From contig JARFVT010000013.1 in NCBI GenBank assembly GCA_036677425.1, positions 62,001 to 126,000 on the forward strand: DNA of 64,000 bases, in the 5' to 3' direction. Source of the stretch: JARFVT01 sp036677425. Lineage in GTDB: Bacteria; Pseudomonadota; Alphaproteobacteria; UBA8366; Aestuariispiraceae. Below are positions 54,262 to 63,845 of this stretch, piece after piece. The notes under the pieces are model-generated. The model made no database searches, was not told the origin of the DNA, and was given only the letters and a program-made list of their open reading frames with translations. Each line of letters starts with the position of its first letter. Within the stretch, counting starts at the first letter, position 1. Position numbers and translations under genes: made by a program.

Positions 54262-56123
54262 AAGCTTTCTTTCATGGAGGTTTTTGTCGAACGAAAATAC
54301 CAACCGACAAAGAGTATAGATGCCGCTAATAGCTTAGTTATTGGATGCGGGATTAAAACCAAAATAATAACCGCCATATAAATGACAATATCAATCGGCC
54401 TTTTCCCTGTTAAATTGATACCACTTAATAATGCTGGTATCGCCACAACTAGAATCAAACCAGCTGCTATTGCTTCTAATATTGCCAATATACCGCCCTG
54501 CATCGTCATGCCTGGATATAGCAATAATAAAAATGGCACAGTATATGTAACAGCGCCCAAACGAACAGCTTCAAATGCAACAGGCATCCAATTTGTTTGT
54601 GCAATGCCAGCAGCAACGAATACGGCAACGCAAACTGGCGGCGTTATAACCGAAATAGTGGCAAAGTAAAATACAAATAAATGCGCGGATAAGGCATTGA
54701 TGCCAACAATTGTCATTGCAGGTGCTAATACTGCGGCCACCAAGACATAAGCAGCAGTTGTTGGTAAACCCATGCCCATAATTAAACATACAAAGCCAAC
54801 AACGATGGCAATCAAAATTTCAGAATTTCCTGCAAATGAGACAATGAATGAAGAAAGCGCAACGCCTACACCTGTTAAATTAATCATTGATACCAACACT
54901 TGCGCACCAGCCAATAACACACCAATTATAACCATAGCTTTACCAGCATCTGCAATGCCTTCAACTAAATTTAAAATTAATTTTTTATTTGAAATTTGAC
55001 CAATTTGTGTAACTAAATAAGCGATGATAAGTCCAGCAATACCGTAAAAGGCCGATGTGGCGATTGAGCGCCCCAGATATATACCAAAACCAAGCCCAGT
55101 TAATGCCGCAATGATGGGCGCAATGCGCCTGAAGGCGATTATTGCATGCCATGCAGGAATTTCATTTTCAGGGACAATTGCTAAATTTTGTTTTAATGAA
55201 ACCATATGAACAGTCATAAACACCGACATATAAAATAATGCAGCAGGAATGATTGCGGCAAAAATGATTGTTGTATATGAAATCCCTAATATTTCAGCCA
55301 TTACAAAGGCTGCAGCACCCATGATAGGCGGTGCAATTTGCCCGCCTGTGGATGCTACAGCTTCGACAGCATCGGCAAAAGCGGGTGGATAGCGCAAACG
55401 TATCATCATTGGAATAGTAAAATTGCCCGTTGTCGCTACATTCGCCACAGCAGAGCCAGAAATCATCCCAAATAAACCGCTTGCAATCGTGGCAATTTTA
55501 GCTGCACCACCTGGTTGTTTCCCGCCTAAGCGCGTAGCTAAATCCATAAAACTCTGTCCACCATCAGAATGTAATAATAGCGATCCAAACAATATAAATG
55601 CGGCAATAATAGTTGCAGCGATTCCTGTTAGCATTCCCCATATACCAAGATCGCCTAGAAAAATAGTTTCAGTAACAAAGGCAACATCAAAACCACGGTG
55701 TCCCAATGCACCTGGTAAAAAATTACCAAATAAAGCATATGCTATGCCTGTCAAAACAAGAATTGGAAAAATAAGCCCGACAGTACGTCTTCCAAGTTCT
55801 AAAATCGAACCAACCAAGCCAATAGTTAGCATAATTTCTGTGGTTTTTGCCCAAGGTAATGTGGTCATTATTTCGTCATAATTTACAATGATAAACCCAC
55901 AAGCAACACAGGTAATAGCAGTTAGAGCCAAATCAATCACTATTCCTATTGGGCGCCAATTTTTATCGACACCCAAAGGATATAATGTAAAGCCGAGGGA
56001 AACAGCCAATGTTAAAAACAAAGCACGCTGAATTAAACTATCAAATGGCCCTGTTGCGGCCGTATAAAAAACAAAAAAACCTAATACAAGCGCTAATATT
56101 TTTTGTAATTTAACAAGACTCAT
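54258..56123 (-). CDS. TRAP transporter fused permease (4TM-12TM)
   Basis: About 621 aa of mainly hydrophobic segments: the DctQ-like four-helix part (about residues 1-150) is fused to the DctM-like part (150-600). The ATFSGLFGMISGSAVANVATTG-type region lies around residue 225 (IASGLFGMISGSAVANVATT), and GLPTTAAYVLVAAVLAPA lies near 440; both are typical of TAXI-type TRAP permeases. GGGAGGAAT just upstream supports ATG 56123. It uses an ion gradient with the TAXI receptor to import an organic acid. Confidence 0.9.
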   Translation of the reverse strand: MSLVKLQKILALVLGFFVFYTAATGPFDSLIQRALFLTLAVSLGFTLYPLGVDKNWRPIGIVIDLALTAITCVACGFIIVNYDEIMTTLPWAKTTEIMLTIGLVGSILELGRRTVGLIFPILVLTGIAYALFGNFLPGALGHRGFDVAFVTETIFLGDLGIWGMLTGIAATIIAAFILFGSLLLHSDGGQSFMDLATRLGGKQPGGAAKIATIASGLFGMISGSAVANVATTGNFTIPMMIRLRYPPAFADAVEAVASTGGQIAPPIMGAAAFVMAEILGISYTTIIFAAIIPAALFYMSVFMTVHMVSLKQNLAIVPENEIPAWHAIIAFRRIAPIIAALTGLGFGIYLGRSIATSAFYGIAGLIIAYLVTQIGQISNKKLILNLVEGIADAGKAMVIIGVLLAGAQVLVSMINLTGVGVALSSFIVSFAGNSEILIAIVVGFVCLIMGMGLPTTAAYVLVAAVLAPAMTIVGINALSAHLFVFYFATISVITPPVCVAVFVAAGIAQTNWMPVAFEAVRLGAVTYTVPFLLLLYPGMTMQGGILAILEAIAAGLILVVAIPALLSGINLTGKRPIDIVIYMAVIILVLIPHPITKLLAASILFVGWYFRSTKTSMKESL

Positions 56124-56150
56124 GCCTATTCCTCCCAAGCCATTAATTTT

Positions 56151-57119
56151 CTATTGCGCACTTTGTAATTTTACAGGTAATTTATAACCATTTTCACTAA
56201 ACCATTTTGCTGCGCCTGGATGCAGTGCGATTGTCCCAAATTTTAATGTGCGCTCTGCTAAATTAGCACCCTTAACACTTGCCATCGCTTCGCCTTGAGC
56301 TGTTTTATCTTCCATAATCGCTTTTACAATTTTATATGCAGCATCTTCAGATAATTTTGATGAAGCAGCAACACCAACACCAAAGCTCCATGTTGAATAA
56401 GCGGGTAAGCCTTCAGCAGCACCTGAAGGAATATCAACCACTGAAATATCAGGCATTTCTTTTATCAAAGTTGTTTTTTGTTTGTTGGATAAGCCTAATA
56501 TGCTGATTGGAATTGATGATGCAATATCAAGTGATGAGCCGTCTAAACGTTGCCCAGCGCCAGACTTAACATATCCTGCGAGACGATTGTCTTTAATTGA
56601 TCCAACAATATCAGTCGTAGAGCCACGCACAAAATCTGCAGTTAATCCCAATGTTTTGAAAACGGCTTCGGTTGTTGCTTCGGTCGCAGAACCTTTAATA
56701 CATGGGTTAAAACGAACATTAGCAAGGCCAGCTAGATTTTTGACTTGAGAATCCTTGCGAACCACAACATTTTGCGGCGCGCCAACATATACCCATAAAA
56801 GCTGTAAATCTTGAGGCTTACCATTAAATTTATTTTTGCCCACAGTTGCATGTTGCACAACATTGGTCGTAACCAACCCTAGGTCTAACTGACCTCTGCC
56901 TATCCGATTAATATTATCAATCGTAGCGCCAGTTTCAACGATCGAGGCTTTGATGCCTTTTGCATTTTCTGTGATTAATTTACCAACTGCAACAAAATAG
57001 CCATAATGGCTTGATGAAGCGGATGTTGAACCAATTAATAAATCTTCGTCTTGTAGATTTAATGTGAATGAAGATGATATAAATACTATGCTTGCGAGTG
57101 CAATTTTTTTAATATTCAT
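56151..57119 (-). CDS. TAXI-family TRAP transporter solute-binding protein
   Basis: A 322-aa periplasmic protein with a signal peptide (residues 1-20). The mature start LLIGSTSASSSHYGYFVAVG and the GQLDLGLVTTNVVQHATVG segment near residue 76 are TAXI-type. Ligands in this family include glutamate and other carboxylates. It is the first gene of the minus-strand unit TAXI-TRAP-AtuA-AtuA-C. About 120 bp separate it from the divergent LysR gene, where an operator would be expected. Confidence 0.88.
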   Translation of the reverse strand: MNIKKIALASIVFISSSFTLNLQDEDLLIGSTSASSSHYGYFVAVGKLITENAKGIKASIVETGATIDNINRIGRGQLDLGLVTTNVVQHATVGKNKFNGKPQDLQLLWVYVGAPQNVVVRKDSQVKNLAGLANVRFNPCIKGSATEATTEAVFKTLGLTADFVRGSTTDIVGSIKDNRLAGYVKSGAGQRLDGSSLDIASSIPISILGLSNKQKTTLIKEMPDISVVDIPSGAAEGLPAYSTWSFGVGVAASSKLSEDAAYKIVKAIMEDKTAQGEAMASVKGANLAERTLKFGTIALHPGAAKWFSENGYKLPVKLQSAQ

Positions 57120-57239
57120 TTTGTTTCCCTTTTCTTTGTTTAAGCATGGGATAAAAACTCCCCAATTTTAATTACTTATTATTAAATATGTGATTTTTTT
57201 ATTTGTTGCGTAAATAGCTAATGTTGATATAATTAATGC

Positions 57240-58145
57240 ATGAAACGCAACAATTATACTTATGAGGCATATAATGCGGTTTTAACTCTTCAAAAACTTT
57301 GTCGTTTTCGATCAGCAGCATCTGAGTTGAATCTTTCTGCATCCGCATTATCACGCCTTATAGGAAGGTTAGAAACCGAATTAAATGTCAGGTTATTTGA
57401 CCGCGACACACGGAATGTTTCCATCACCCAACAGGGGCGTGCATTTTTACGAATGGGAGAACAAATTAATAATGTCTCTCAACAAGCAATACATGAGTTT
57501 GAAGCTTTTTTAGCATCAAGCAGCGGACAACTGACAATTGCTGGTCTACCTTCGGTAACCGCTGGTTTTTTGCCGTCGCTCCTCGCTCAATTTTCTAAAT
57601 CATACCCAAATATTGATGTGAAGATTAGAGACGCACTTTCTATGGATGTTGTTAATAATGTTTCGCAAGGTGAGGCTGATTTAGGATTTACAGCAGGGAT
57701 AATTTCTACGCAAGGAAAAGTGTCATTCTTACCATTATTAGAGGATGAATTTGTTGCTTGTGGGGCTATGAATGGAGTGTTGAGCGATAATAGAAAATAT
57801 TATTTACAAGAAATTATCAGCCACCCATTCATTGCAATGGCAGCAGGTACCAGTGTGAGAGAAATAGTCGATGCCGCCTGCACTCAAAAAAACATTACAT
57901 TTGAACCACGTTTTGAGGTTTCACATTTAACTACAGCAGGGGCGTTGGTATCTCAGGGGCTTGGTGTTTCAATTTTACCCACAATGACTTTATCAGTATT
58001 AGGCACAAGAAATATTATTTACAGAAAAATAAGTAACTTTGGCCTTAAAAGGCGAATTGGCATAATATGGAAGTCAGGGACAAGCCTTTCACCATCAGCA
58101 AGTGAATTTTTAAAAATTGTTAGATGTGCAAATTTAAAATCATAA
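57240..58145 (+). CDS. LysR-family regulator of the TAXI/AtuA locus
   Basis: 301 aa: N-terminal winged HTH (residues 10-68, with FRSAASELNLSASALSRLIGRLE) and a LysR substrate-binding domain (90-295, with FLPSLLAQFSKSYPNIDVKI). The divergent position next to the TAXI gene is the classical LysR arrangement, so it probably senses the imported compound or its CoA ester. A 120-bp intergenic region holds both promoters. Confidence 0.9.
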   Translation: MKRNNYTYEAYNAVLTLQKLCRFRSAASELNLSASALSRLIGRLETELNVRLFDRDTRNVSITQQGRAFLRMGEQINNVSQQAIHEFEAFLASSSGQLTIAGLPSVTAGFLPSLLAQFSKSYPNIDVKIRDALSMDVVNNVSQGEADLGFTAGIISTQGKVSFLPLLEDEFVACGAMNGVLSDNRKYYLQEIISHPFIAMAAGTSVREIVDAACTQKNITFEPRFEVSHLTTAGALVSQGLGVSILPTMTLSVLGTRNIIYRKISNFGLKRRIGIIWKSGTSLSPSASEFLKIVRCANLKS

Positions 58146-58301
58146 TTAGATTATTGAACATTTCATTGGGAATTATATTCACTTTACCTGCCTTTTATTT
58201 ATTATCTGTAATATATTATTTTTTACATTATATTGATATTATCATATATTCTATTTTATCATTAACAATTTTGTTAATAGTTTAATTTAAATCAGATAAG
58301 G

Positions 58302-59711
58302 ATGAAAGGTCGTAGTTTGGCGAGGGGACAATCACAATTTATTTGCCCGTCATGCGGCTCCTTACACCCGCGATGGGTTGGTAGATGCGATGGTTGTGGT
58401 GGTTGGAATTCAATCACTGAAGAATAAAATGATAATGCCCCCGTTGGCGGTAGGGCGGCAAATGCTAAACAGCATAGTTCGAAAATAGAATTTGTTCCAC
58501 TTAAAGGTAATCGTACACAAGCACCAAGGTTGAAAACTGGTATTTTAGAATTTGACAGGGTAACTGGTGGTGGCTTGGTTAAGGGTTCAGCCGTTTTAAT
58601 TGGTGGTGATCCTGGAATTGGTAAATCAACCTTGTTATTACAAGTTACCGCCGCAATCGCCAGAAAAACCAAATGCGCCTATATATCGGGTGAAGAGGCA
58701 GTCGATCAAATAAGAATGCGCGCCAGCCGCCTTGGCGTTGCTGATGCCCCGGTTGAATTAGCCACCGCAACGAATGTCAGAAATATTATATCCAGCCTTG
58801 AAGATAAATCAGGCCCCGATGTGGTGGTGATCGATTCCATCCAAACAATGTTTGTCGATGGGTTAGAATCTGCGCCGGGGTCAGTTGGTCAAGTTCGCGC
58901 ATCAGCACAGGAATTAATAAGATGCGCCAAAAAGCATGGTGTTTGTGTTTTATTGGTCGGGCATGTAACAAAAGAAGGCAATATCGCAGGCCCAAGAATA
59001 CTTGAACATATGGTCGATACGGTTTTATATTTTGAAGGTGAACGCGGGCATCAATTTAGGATTTTACGCGGTGTTAAAAATCGATTCGGCGCAACCGATG
59101 AAATTGGCGTATTTGATATGACGGAAAAAGGTTTAATGGAAGTGCCAAACCCATCGGCATTATTTTTAGCCGACCGCAAAGACGGCGTTTCTGGCGCAGT
59201 GGTTTTTGCGGGTATGGAAGGATCAAGACCATTATTAGTTGAAATTCAGGCCTTGGTCGCACCATCACCATTGGCAACGCCGCGCCGCGCTGTTATTGGT
59301 TGGGATAGCAACCGCCTGGCAATGATAATGGCGGTTTTAGAGGCCAGAGCAGGATTTAGCCTTTCGGGTAATGATATTTATTTAAATGTCGCAGGTGGTA
59401 TTCGTTTATCAGAACCCGCCGCAGATTTAGCGGTTGCCGCCGCCCTTATATCCTCCCTATGCGATATTCCCGTTGCATCAGATATGGTGGTTTTTGGTGA
59501 GATTGGCCTAAGCGGTGAAGTCCGCAGCGTTAGCCAGATGGAGGCAAGATTAAAAGAGGCTGGTAAATTAGGCTTCCATGCGGCATTAATGCCAAAAAGG
59601 CATAGCAAAACAAAAGATGATATAAAAAATATCAAACGAATGGAAATTTCAACATTAGATGGTCTTGATATGCTATTGGGTAATGAAGAAGCCAATAATA
59701 AATCAAAATAG
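58302..59711 (+). pseudogene. radA: DNA repair protein RadA, zinc finger separated by an in-frame TAA
   Basis: From ATG 58302 the frame gives the N-terminal zinc finger (FICPSCGSLHPRWVGRCDGC) and then a TAA at 58425-58427 in the linker. The same frame continues without further breaks: RecA-like core with Walker A GGDPGIGKST, the RadA motif RGVKNRFGAT, and a Lon-like C-terminal domain to 59711. A TTG at 58530 could restart the core (393 aa) without the zinc finger. Everything else looks under selection. It is the first gene before cvpA-purF. Either a nonsense mutation, a base-call error, or reinitiation. Confidence 0.85.
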
Positions 59712-59750
59712 CAAATGATAACAGTAACAATAAAGGTATAAAAATATATA

Positions 59751-60425
59751 ATGCTTGATGGCCTTCAAATGACATTAATCGATATTATAATTTTAATAAT
59801 AGTTATATTATCGGGCGGTTTAGCCGCTGTTCGCGGTTTTGTTAGAGAATTTTTAAGCATTTTATCATGGGCAGGGGCGGCGTTAATTGCCGTATATGGC
59901 TATCCATATGCACAGCCATATGCTGCCAGCTTGACCGATATTAAATTATTTGCCGATGCAGGTACGGCAATCGTATTATTCATTGTTAGCTTGGCAATTT
60001 TAAGCATTATTAGCAATATATTATCAAGCGGCGTTAAAGATAGTGCCGTAGGGCCGCTTGATCGGGCATTAGGTTTTTTATTTGGTATTGGTCGCGGTAT
60101 TTTTCTGGTTTGTTTAATTTTCATTGGCGCAAGCTTTGTTTGGGAAGAAGAAAACATGCCAAATATGGTTAAATCAAGCAAAAGTTTCCCCATTATAAAA
60201 GTAACATCGGCCAAATTACTCGATATATTACCAACCGAATATGGCGATAGCAGTAATATATTCATTAATGATGCAAAGAAAAAAATCAATGATGTTAACA
60301 AATTTAAACAACAATATGAAAAGCTTAGCAATCCGAAACCAGAACCAGTAAAAAATAAAGTCGAACAATCATATGGTGAATTTGAACGTTTACAATTAGA
60401 AAATCTTATTGATGATAGCAGATGA
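59751..60425 (+). CDS. cvpA: CvpA family membrane protein
   Basis: About 224 aa with four hydrophobic segments (residues 6-150) and a charged C-terminal tail. LSGGLAAVRGFVREFLSILSW (split at the family's first loop, residues 20-40) and GPLDRALGFLFGIGRGIFLV near 100 identify CvpA. The gene commonly precedes purF, as here; its link to purine synthesis is genetic rather than enzymatic. Start 59751 or the ATG at 59769. Confidence 0.85.
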   Translation: MLDGLQMTLIDIIILIIVILSGGLAAVRGFVREFLSILSWAGAALIAVYGYPYAQPYAASLTDIKLFADAGTAIVLFIVSLAILSIISNILSSGVKDSAVGPLDRALGFLFGIGRGIFLVCLIFIGASFVWEEENMPNMVKSSKSFPIIKVTSAKLLDILPTEYGDSSNIFINDAKKKINDVNKFKQQYEKLSNPKPEPVKNKVEQSYGEFERLQLENLIDDSR

Positions 60426-60465
60426 TTATGACTATAACGATAACAGCATTCAGGATCTAAAATAA

Positions 60466-61923
60466 ATGATTATAACCAGCCCCTTCGATGATGATAAATT
60501 TCATGAAGAATGCGCCGTATTTGGCATTTGTGATAATGGTGATGCCGCTGCCCATTCGGTGCTTGGCCTGCATGCTTTGCAACATCGCGGACAAGAAGCA
60601 ACCGGCATTGTTACCTGTGATGGTGTTGATTTTATGCAACATAAGGCAGTCGGTCATGTGGGCGATGTGTTTAGCGACCCCAATATAATGCAAAGCCTGA
60701 TCGGCAATGCCGCCATCGGTCATAATCGTTATTCCACATCGGGTGATACAGGTATTCGCAATATTCAACCAATTTATGCAGATTTTGAATTTGGCGGTTT
60801 GGCATTGGCCCATAATGGTAATTTGACTAATGCGCTTAAATTACGCAAAGAATTGGTTAAATCAGGCAGCATCTTCCAATCAACCACCGATACAGAAGTC
60901 ATAATTCATTTATTGGCAACCAGCCGTGGCCCTGTGACAGAACGTCTTATAACCGCGCTTCGTTTAATCGAAGGCGCGTATTCTTTGGTATGTCTTACCA
61001 AGAAAAAATTAATTGGCGTGCGCGACCCATTGGGGGTTAGGCCATTAGTTCTGGGCAAATTGGGCAAAAGCTATATTTTTGCATCCGAAACCGTCGCCCT
61101 TGATATTATTGGTGCGGAAATGATCCGCAATGTTGAACCAGGGGAATTGGTGGTTATCGGCAAAGATGGCATTGAAAGCCATTTTCCTTTTCGCAAATCA
61201 CCCAGCAAATTCTGTATCTTTGAATATATTTATTTTGCAAGACCAGATAGCATAATCGAGGATAAATCGGTTTATGAGGCGCGTAAAAATATTGGTAAAA
61301 TTTTGGCGCAAGAAAATAATATTGAGGCCGATGTTATTGTACCCAGACCAGACAGCGGCGTGCCAAGCGCGGTTGGATATGCTCAAGAATCTGGTATTCC
61401 ATTTGAATATGGCATAATTCGCAATCATTATGTGGGGCGTACATTCATTGAACCAAGCGACGAGATTAGACATCTTGGCGTTAAATTAAAACATAATGCC
61501 AATCGCGCTTATATAACGGGTAAACGGGTTATTTTAGTTGATGATTCTATCGTTCGTGGCACTACATCGAAAAAAATTGTTGAAATGGTGCGTGATGCGG
61601 GTGCAAAAGAAGTGCATTTATTCATTGCCAGCCCACCCACGATAAATTCATGCTATTATGGTGTCGATACCCCGCATCGTAACCAATTAATGGCGGCGAC
61701 CAAAACCATCGAAGAAATGCGCTTGCATATTGGCGCGGATAGCCTTTCATTCATCTCGATGGATGGGCTTTATCAAGCTATGGGCGAGGAAAGCAGGAAT
61801 GATAAGCAACCACAATATTGCGATGCTTGTTTTTCTGGCGATTATCCAATTAAAATTGCCGATTTAAAAAATGCTAACGGTAAAATTGTTGATAAATTAA
61901 CTTTGATGAAAGAACAGGCATGA
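60466..61923 (+). CDS. purF: Amidophosphoribosyltransferase
   Basis: First committed enzyme of purine synthesis: glutamine + PRPP gives phosphoribosylamine. The N-terminal nucleophile is Cys16 in EECAVFGI; the 15 residues before it would be a propeptide. The PRPP-binding motif VILVDDSIVRGTT lies near residue 356. Length 485 aa is normal. The stop overlaps the following SDR start (ATGA), and cvpA lies 40 bp upstream. Confidence 0.96.
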   Translation: MIITSPFDDDKFHEECAVFGICDNGDAAAHSVLGLHALQHRGQEATGIVTCDGVDFMQHKAVGHVGDVFSDPNIMQSLIGNAAIGHNRYSTSGDTGIRNIQPIYADFEFGGLALAHNGNLTNALKLRKELVKSGSIFQSTTDTEVIIHLLATSRGPVTERLITALRLIEGAYSLVCLTKKKLIGVRDPLGVRPLVLGKLGKSYIFASETVALDIIGAEMIRNVEPGELVVIGKDGIESHFPFRKSPSKFCIFEYIYFARPDSIIEDKSVYEARKNIGKILAQENNIEADVIVPRPDSGVPSAVGYAQESGIPFEYGIIRNHYVGRTFIEPSDEIRHLGVKLKHNANRAYITGKRVILVDDSIVRGTTSKKIVEMVRDAGAKEVHLFIASPPTINSCYYGVDTPHRNQLMAATKTIEEMRLHIGADSLSFISMDGLYQAMGEESRNDKQPQYCDACFSGDYPIKIADLKNANGKIVDKLTLMKEQA

Positions 61924-62654
61924 TAAGCATAAAAAATACCGCGCCAGCCATGCGTTTAAAAGACCGCTTGGCAGTTATAACTGGCGCAAGCCGTGGGATT
62001 GGTTTTGCCATTGCCAGAAAATTCGCCATGGAAGGCGCACATGTGATAATCTGCGCCCGCACCATCGGTGGCTTGGAAGAATTAGACGATTTAATAAAAC
62101 AAGATGGCATCGGCAAATCAACCATTGCCAAGCTTGATTTATGCGATTTTGCCACGATTGATGCCATGGGCGCATCGATTTTTAAACGATTTGGCAAGCT
62201 TGATATTTTGGTTGGTAATGCGGGTAGCTTGGGCGAATTATCGCCCATATCACATATCAGCCCGAAATTATGGGATGATACATTCGCAATTAACGTAACT
62301 GCCAATTATCGCTTGATCCGAAGCTTTGATGCATTATTACGCCAAAGCGACGCGGGCAGGGCAATTTTCACATCAAGCGCCGCGGTTAAAAATAATCGCC
62401 CATATTGGGGGGTTTATAGCGCGACCAAGGCGGCATTAGAAGGCTTGGTTAAATCCTATGCTGGTGAAATCACCAAAACAAATGTTAAGGCAAATATAGT
62501 AGATCCGGGAGTAATCGCCACCTCCATGCGGGCAAAGGCATATCCGGGTGAAGATCAAAATAAATTATTAAAACCCGAAGATATTAGCGATATTTTTGTC
62601 AAATTGGCAATGGCAGATTATATGGAAAATGGACAAGTTATAAAGGCGCAGTGA
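61920..62654 (+). CDS. SDR-family oxidoreductase
   Basis: A 244-aa classical short-chain dehydrogenase: TGASRGIGFAIA near residue 20 (NAD(P) loop), NAGSLGEL near 101, and the catalytic Tyr-Lys pair in YWGVYSATKAAL near 163 with Ser from FTSSAA. It overlaps purF by 4 bp, a synteny frequent in alphaproteobacteria. Substrate unknown. Confidence 0.9.
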   Translation: MISIKNTAPAMRLKDRLAVITGASRGIGFAIARKFAMEGAHVIICARTIGGLEELDDLIKQDGIGKSTIAKLDLCDFATIDAMGASIFKRFGKLDILVGNAGSLGELSPISHISPKLWDDTFAINVTANYRLIRSFDALLRQSDAGRAIFTSSAAVKNNRPYWGVYSATKAALEGLVKSYAGEITKTNVKANIVDPGVIATSMRAKAYPGEDQNKLLKPEDISDIFVKLAMADYMENGQVIKAQ

Positions 62655-62688
62655 TAATTTATATATTAATAGTTTGGATATAATCTAA

Positions 62689-63333
62689 ATGAATATTGAA
62701 CAAATTTTATTATATAGCTCTGTTATTTTTGCAATATCAATAGTGCCGGGGCCAAGTATGGTATTTGCTTTCACACAAGGTATTTCTCATAAATTACAAG
62801 GCGTGATACCCGCAGCATTGGGAAATGTATTTGCATCATTAACCCAAGCAATGATTGCATATTTAGCATTTAAGTCTTTCATATCTATTAATGATTATTT
62901 TTTATTAATAATACAACTATTCGGCGCAGCATATATATCTTACATTGGTTATATATTCATCCGTTATTCCGACCAGTTTTCACTCCGCGACGACCAAATA
63001 AATACATATAAAATAGGACTTTTTGCTAGATTTAAGACAGGATTTCTAATCGCCTTTTTTAATCCAAAGGCTATATTATTTTTTATAGCAATATTTCCAC
63101 AATTCATATCAAATACCAATATGGGTATATCAGCTGAGGTTTTATATATATTCATGCCGATTGCTAGCATCGCATTCATTTGTTTTATGATTTACGGATT
63201 TTTTGGAAGCGCATCAATAAAATTTTTCACCAATAAGGACTTGATAAAATATCTTATTCAAATATTAGGTGTTTTATTAATCATAAGCTCGGTACTAGCT
63301 TTGTTAAAGCTAGCGTTTGGTATATCGTTTTAG
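62689..63333 (+). CDS. LysE/RhtB-family exporter
   Basis: A 214-aa membrane protein with six hydrophobic segments. VPGPSMVFAFTQGISHKLQGV near residue 19 is the RhtB-type start, unlike the LysE-type at 30141. AFFNPKAILFFIAIFPQF near residue 124 is the other conserved stretch. It likely exports an amino acid or derivative. The 114 bp to the Sel1 gene hold a small GCAAC-GAA-GTTGC hairpin (about 63351-63363). Confidence 0.87.
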   Translation: MNIEQILLYSSVIFAISIVPGPSMVFAFTQGISHKLQGVIPAALGNVFASLTQAMIAYLAFKSFISINDYFLLIIQLFGAAYISYIGYIFIRYSDQFSLRDDQINTYKIGLFARFKTGFLIAFFNPKAILFFIAIFPQFISNTNMGISAEVLYIFMPIASIAFICFMIYGFFGSASIKFFTNKDLIKYLIQILGVLLIISSVLALLKLAFGISF

Positions 63334-63395
63334 CAAACTCCGAGCAACGAAGTTGCGACGACATGTTGCGTGCAATATACCCCCACAACCATCAC

Positions 63396-63424
63396 TTGAA
63401 AAATATAAGTTTTTATTATATAAT
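63396..63424 (+). promoter_or_regulatory. Sigma-70-type promoter of Sel1 copy 2
   Basis: TTGAAA (63396-63401), a 17-bp spacer and TATAAT (63419-63424), identical base for base with the promoter of copy 1, followed by the same GGGAGAA ribosome-binding site. Confidence 0.7.
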
Positions 63425-63447
63425 ATTAATCATATTGGGAGAATTTA

Positions 63448-63822
63448 ATGCGTCTGATTAATATAATTATCGCTGTTATCTTATTTATGGGGAATGCAGC
63501 ATTTGCCGATTATAAAGCGGGAAAAGCCGCTTATGATGCGGGCGATTATGAAGCTGCTTATAATCAATTACTACCATTAGCAGAGTTGGGTGATGCTGAG
63601 GCGCAGGCAAGATTAGCACTAGTATTTTTTGAAAAAAAACCAATGATAAACTACTATCATTTTGGCGTAAAGTGGATGTATATTGCATCGCAAAATGGAA
63701 ATATAAAAGCATCCAACTCAATTGAGTTGATAAAACAAAAATATTTTCCCGCAAACAAAACTATCTCAAATTTATTTATTAAGGGAAAGCAGTTAGGAAT
63801 ACTGTTGCTAGAAAACAACTAA
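63448..63822 (+). CDS. Secreted Sel1-repeat protein, copy 2
   Basis: 124 aa: the same signal peptide (1-20) and DYKAGKAAYDAGDYEAAYNQ segment as copy 1, then LLPLAELGDAEAQARLALVF and a degenerate second repeat (HFGVKWMYIASQNGNIKASN). The last 35 residues are unrelated to copy 1. The protein is shorter than copy 1 and ends before any SG-IAKKLSN tail; a tail of that type lies just beyond on the other strand. Confidence 0.8.
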   Translation: MRLINIIIAVILFMGNAAFADYKAGKAAYDAGDYEAAYNQLLPLAELGDAEAQARLALVFFEKKPMINYYHFGVKWMYIASQNGNIKASNSIELIKQKYFPANKTISNLFIKGKQLGILLLENN

Positions 63823-63845
63823 CCACAGTATTTTTTGTATATTAT

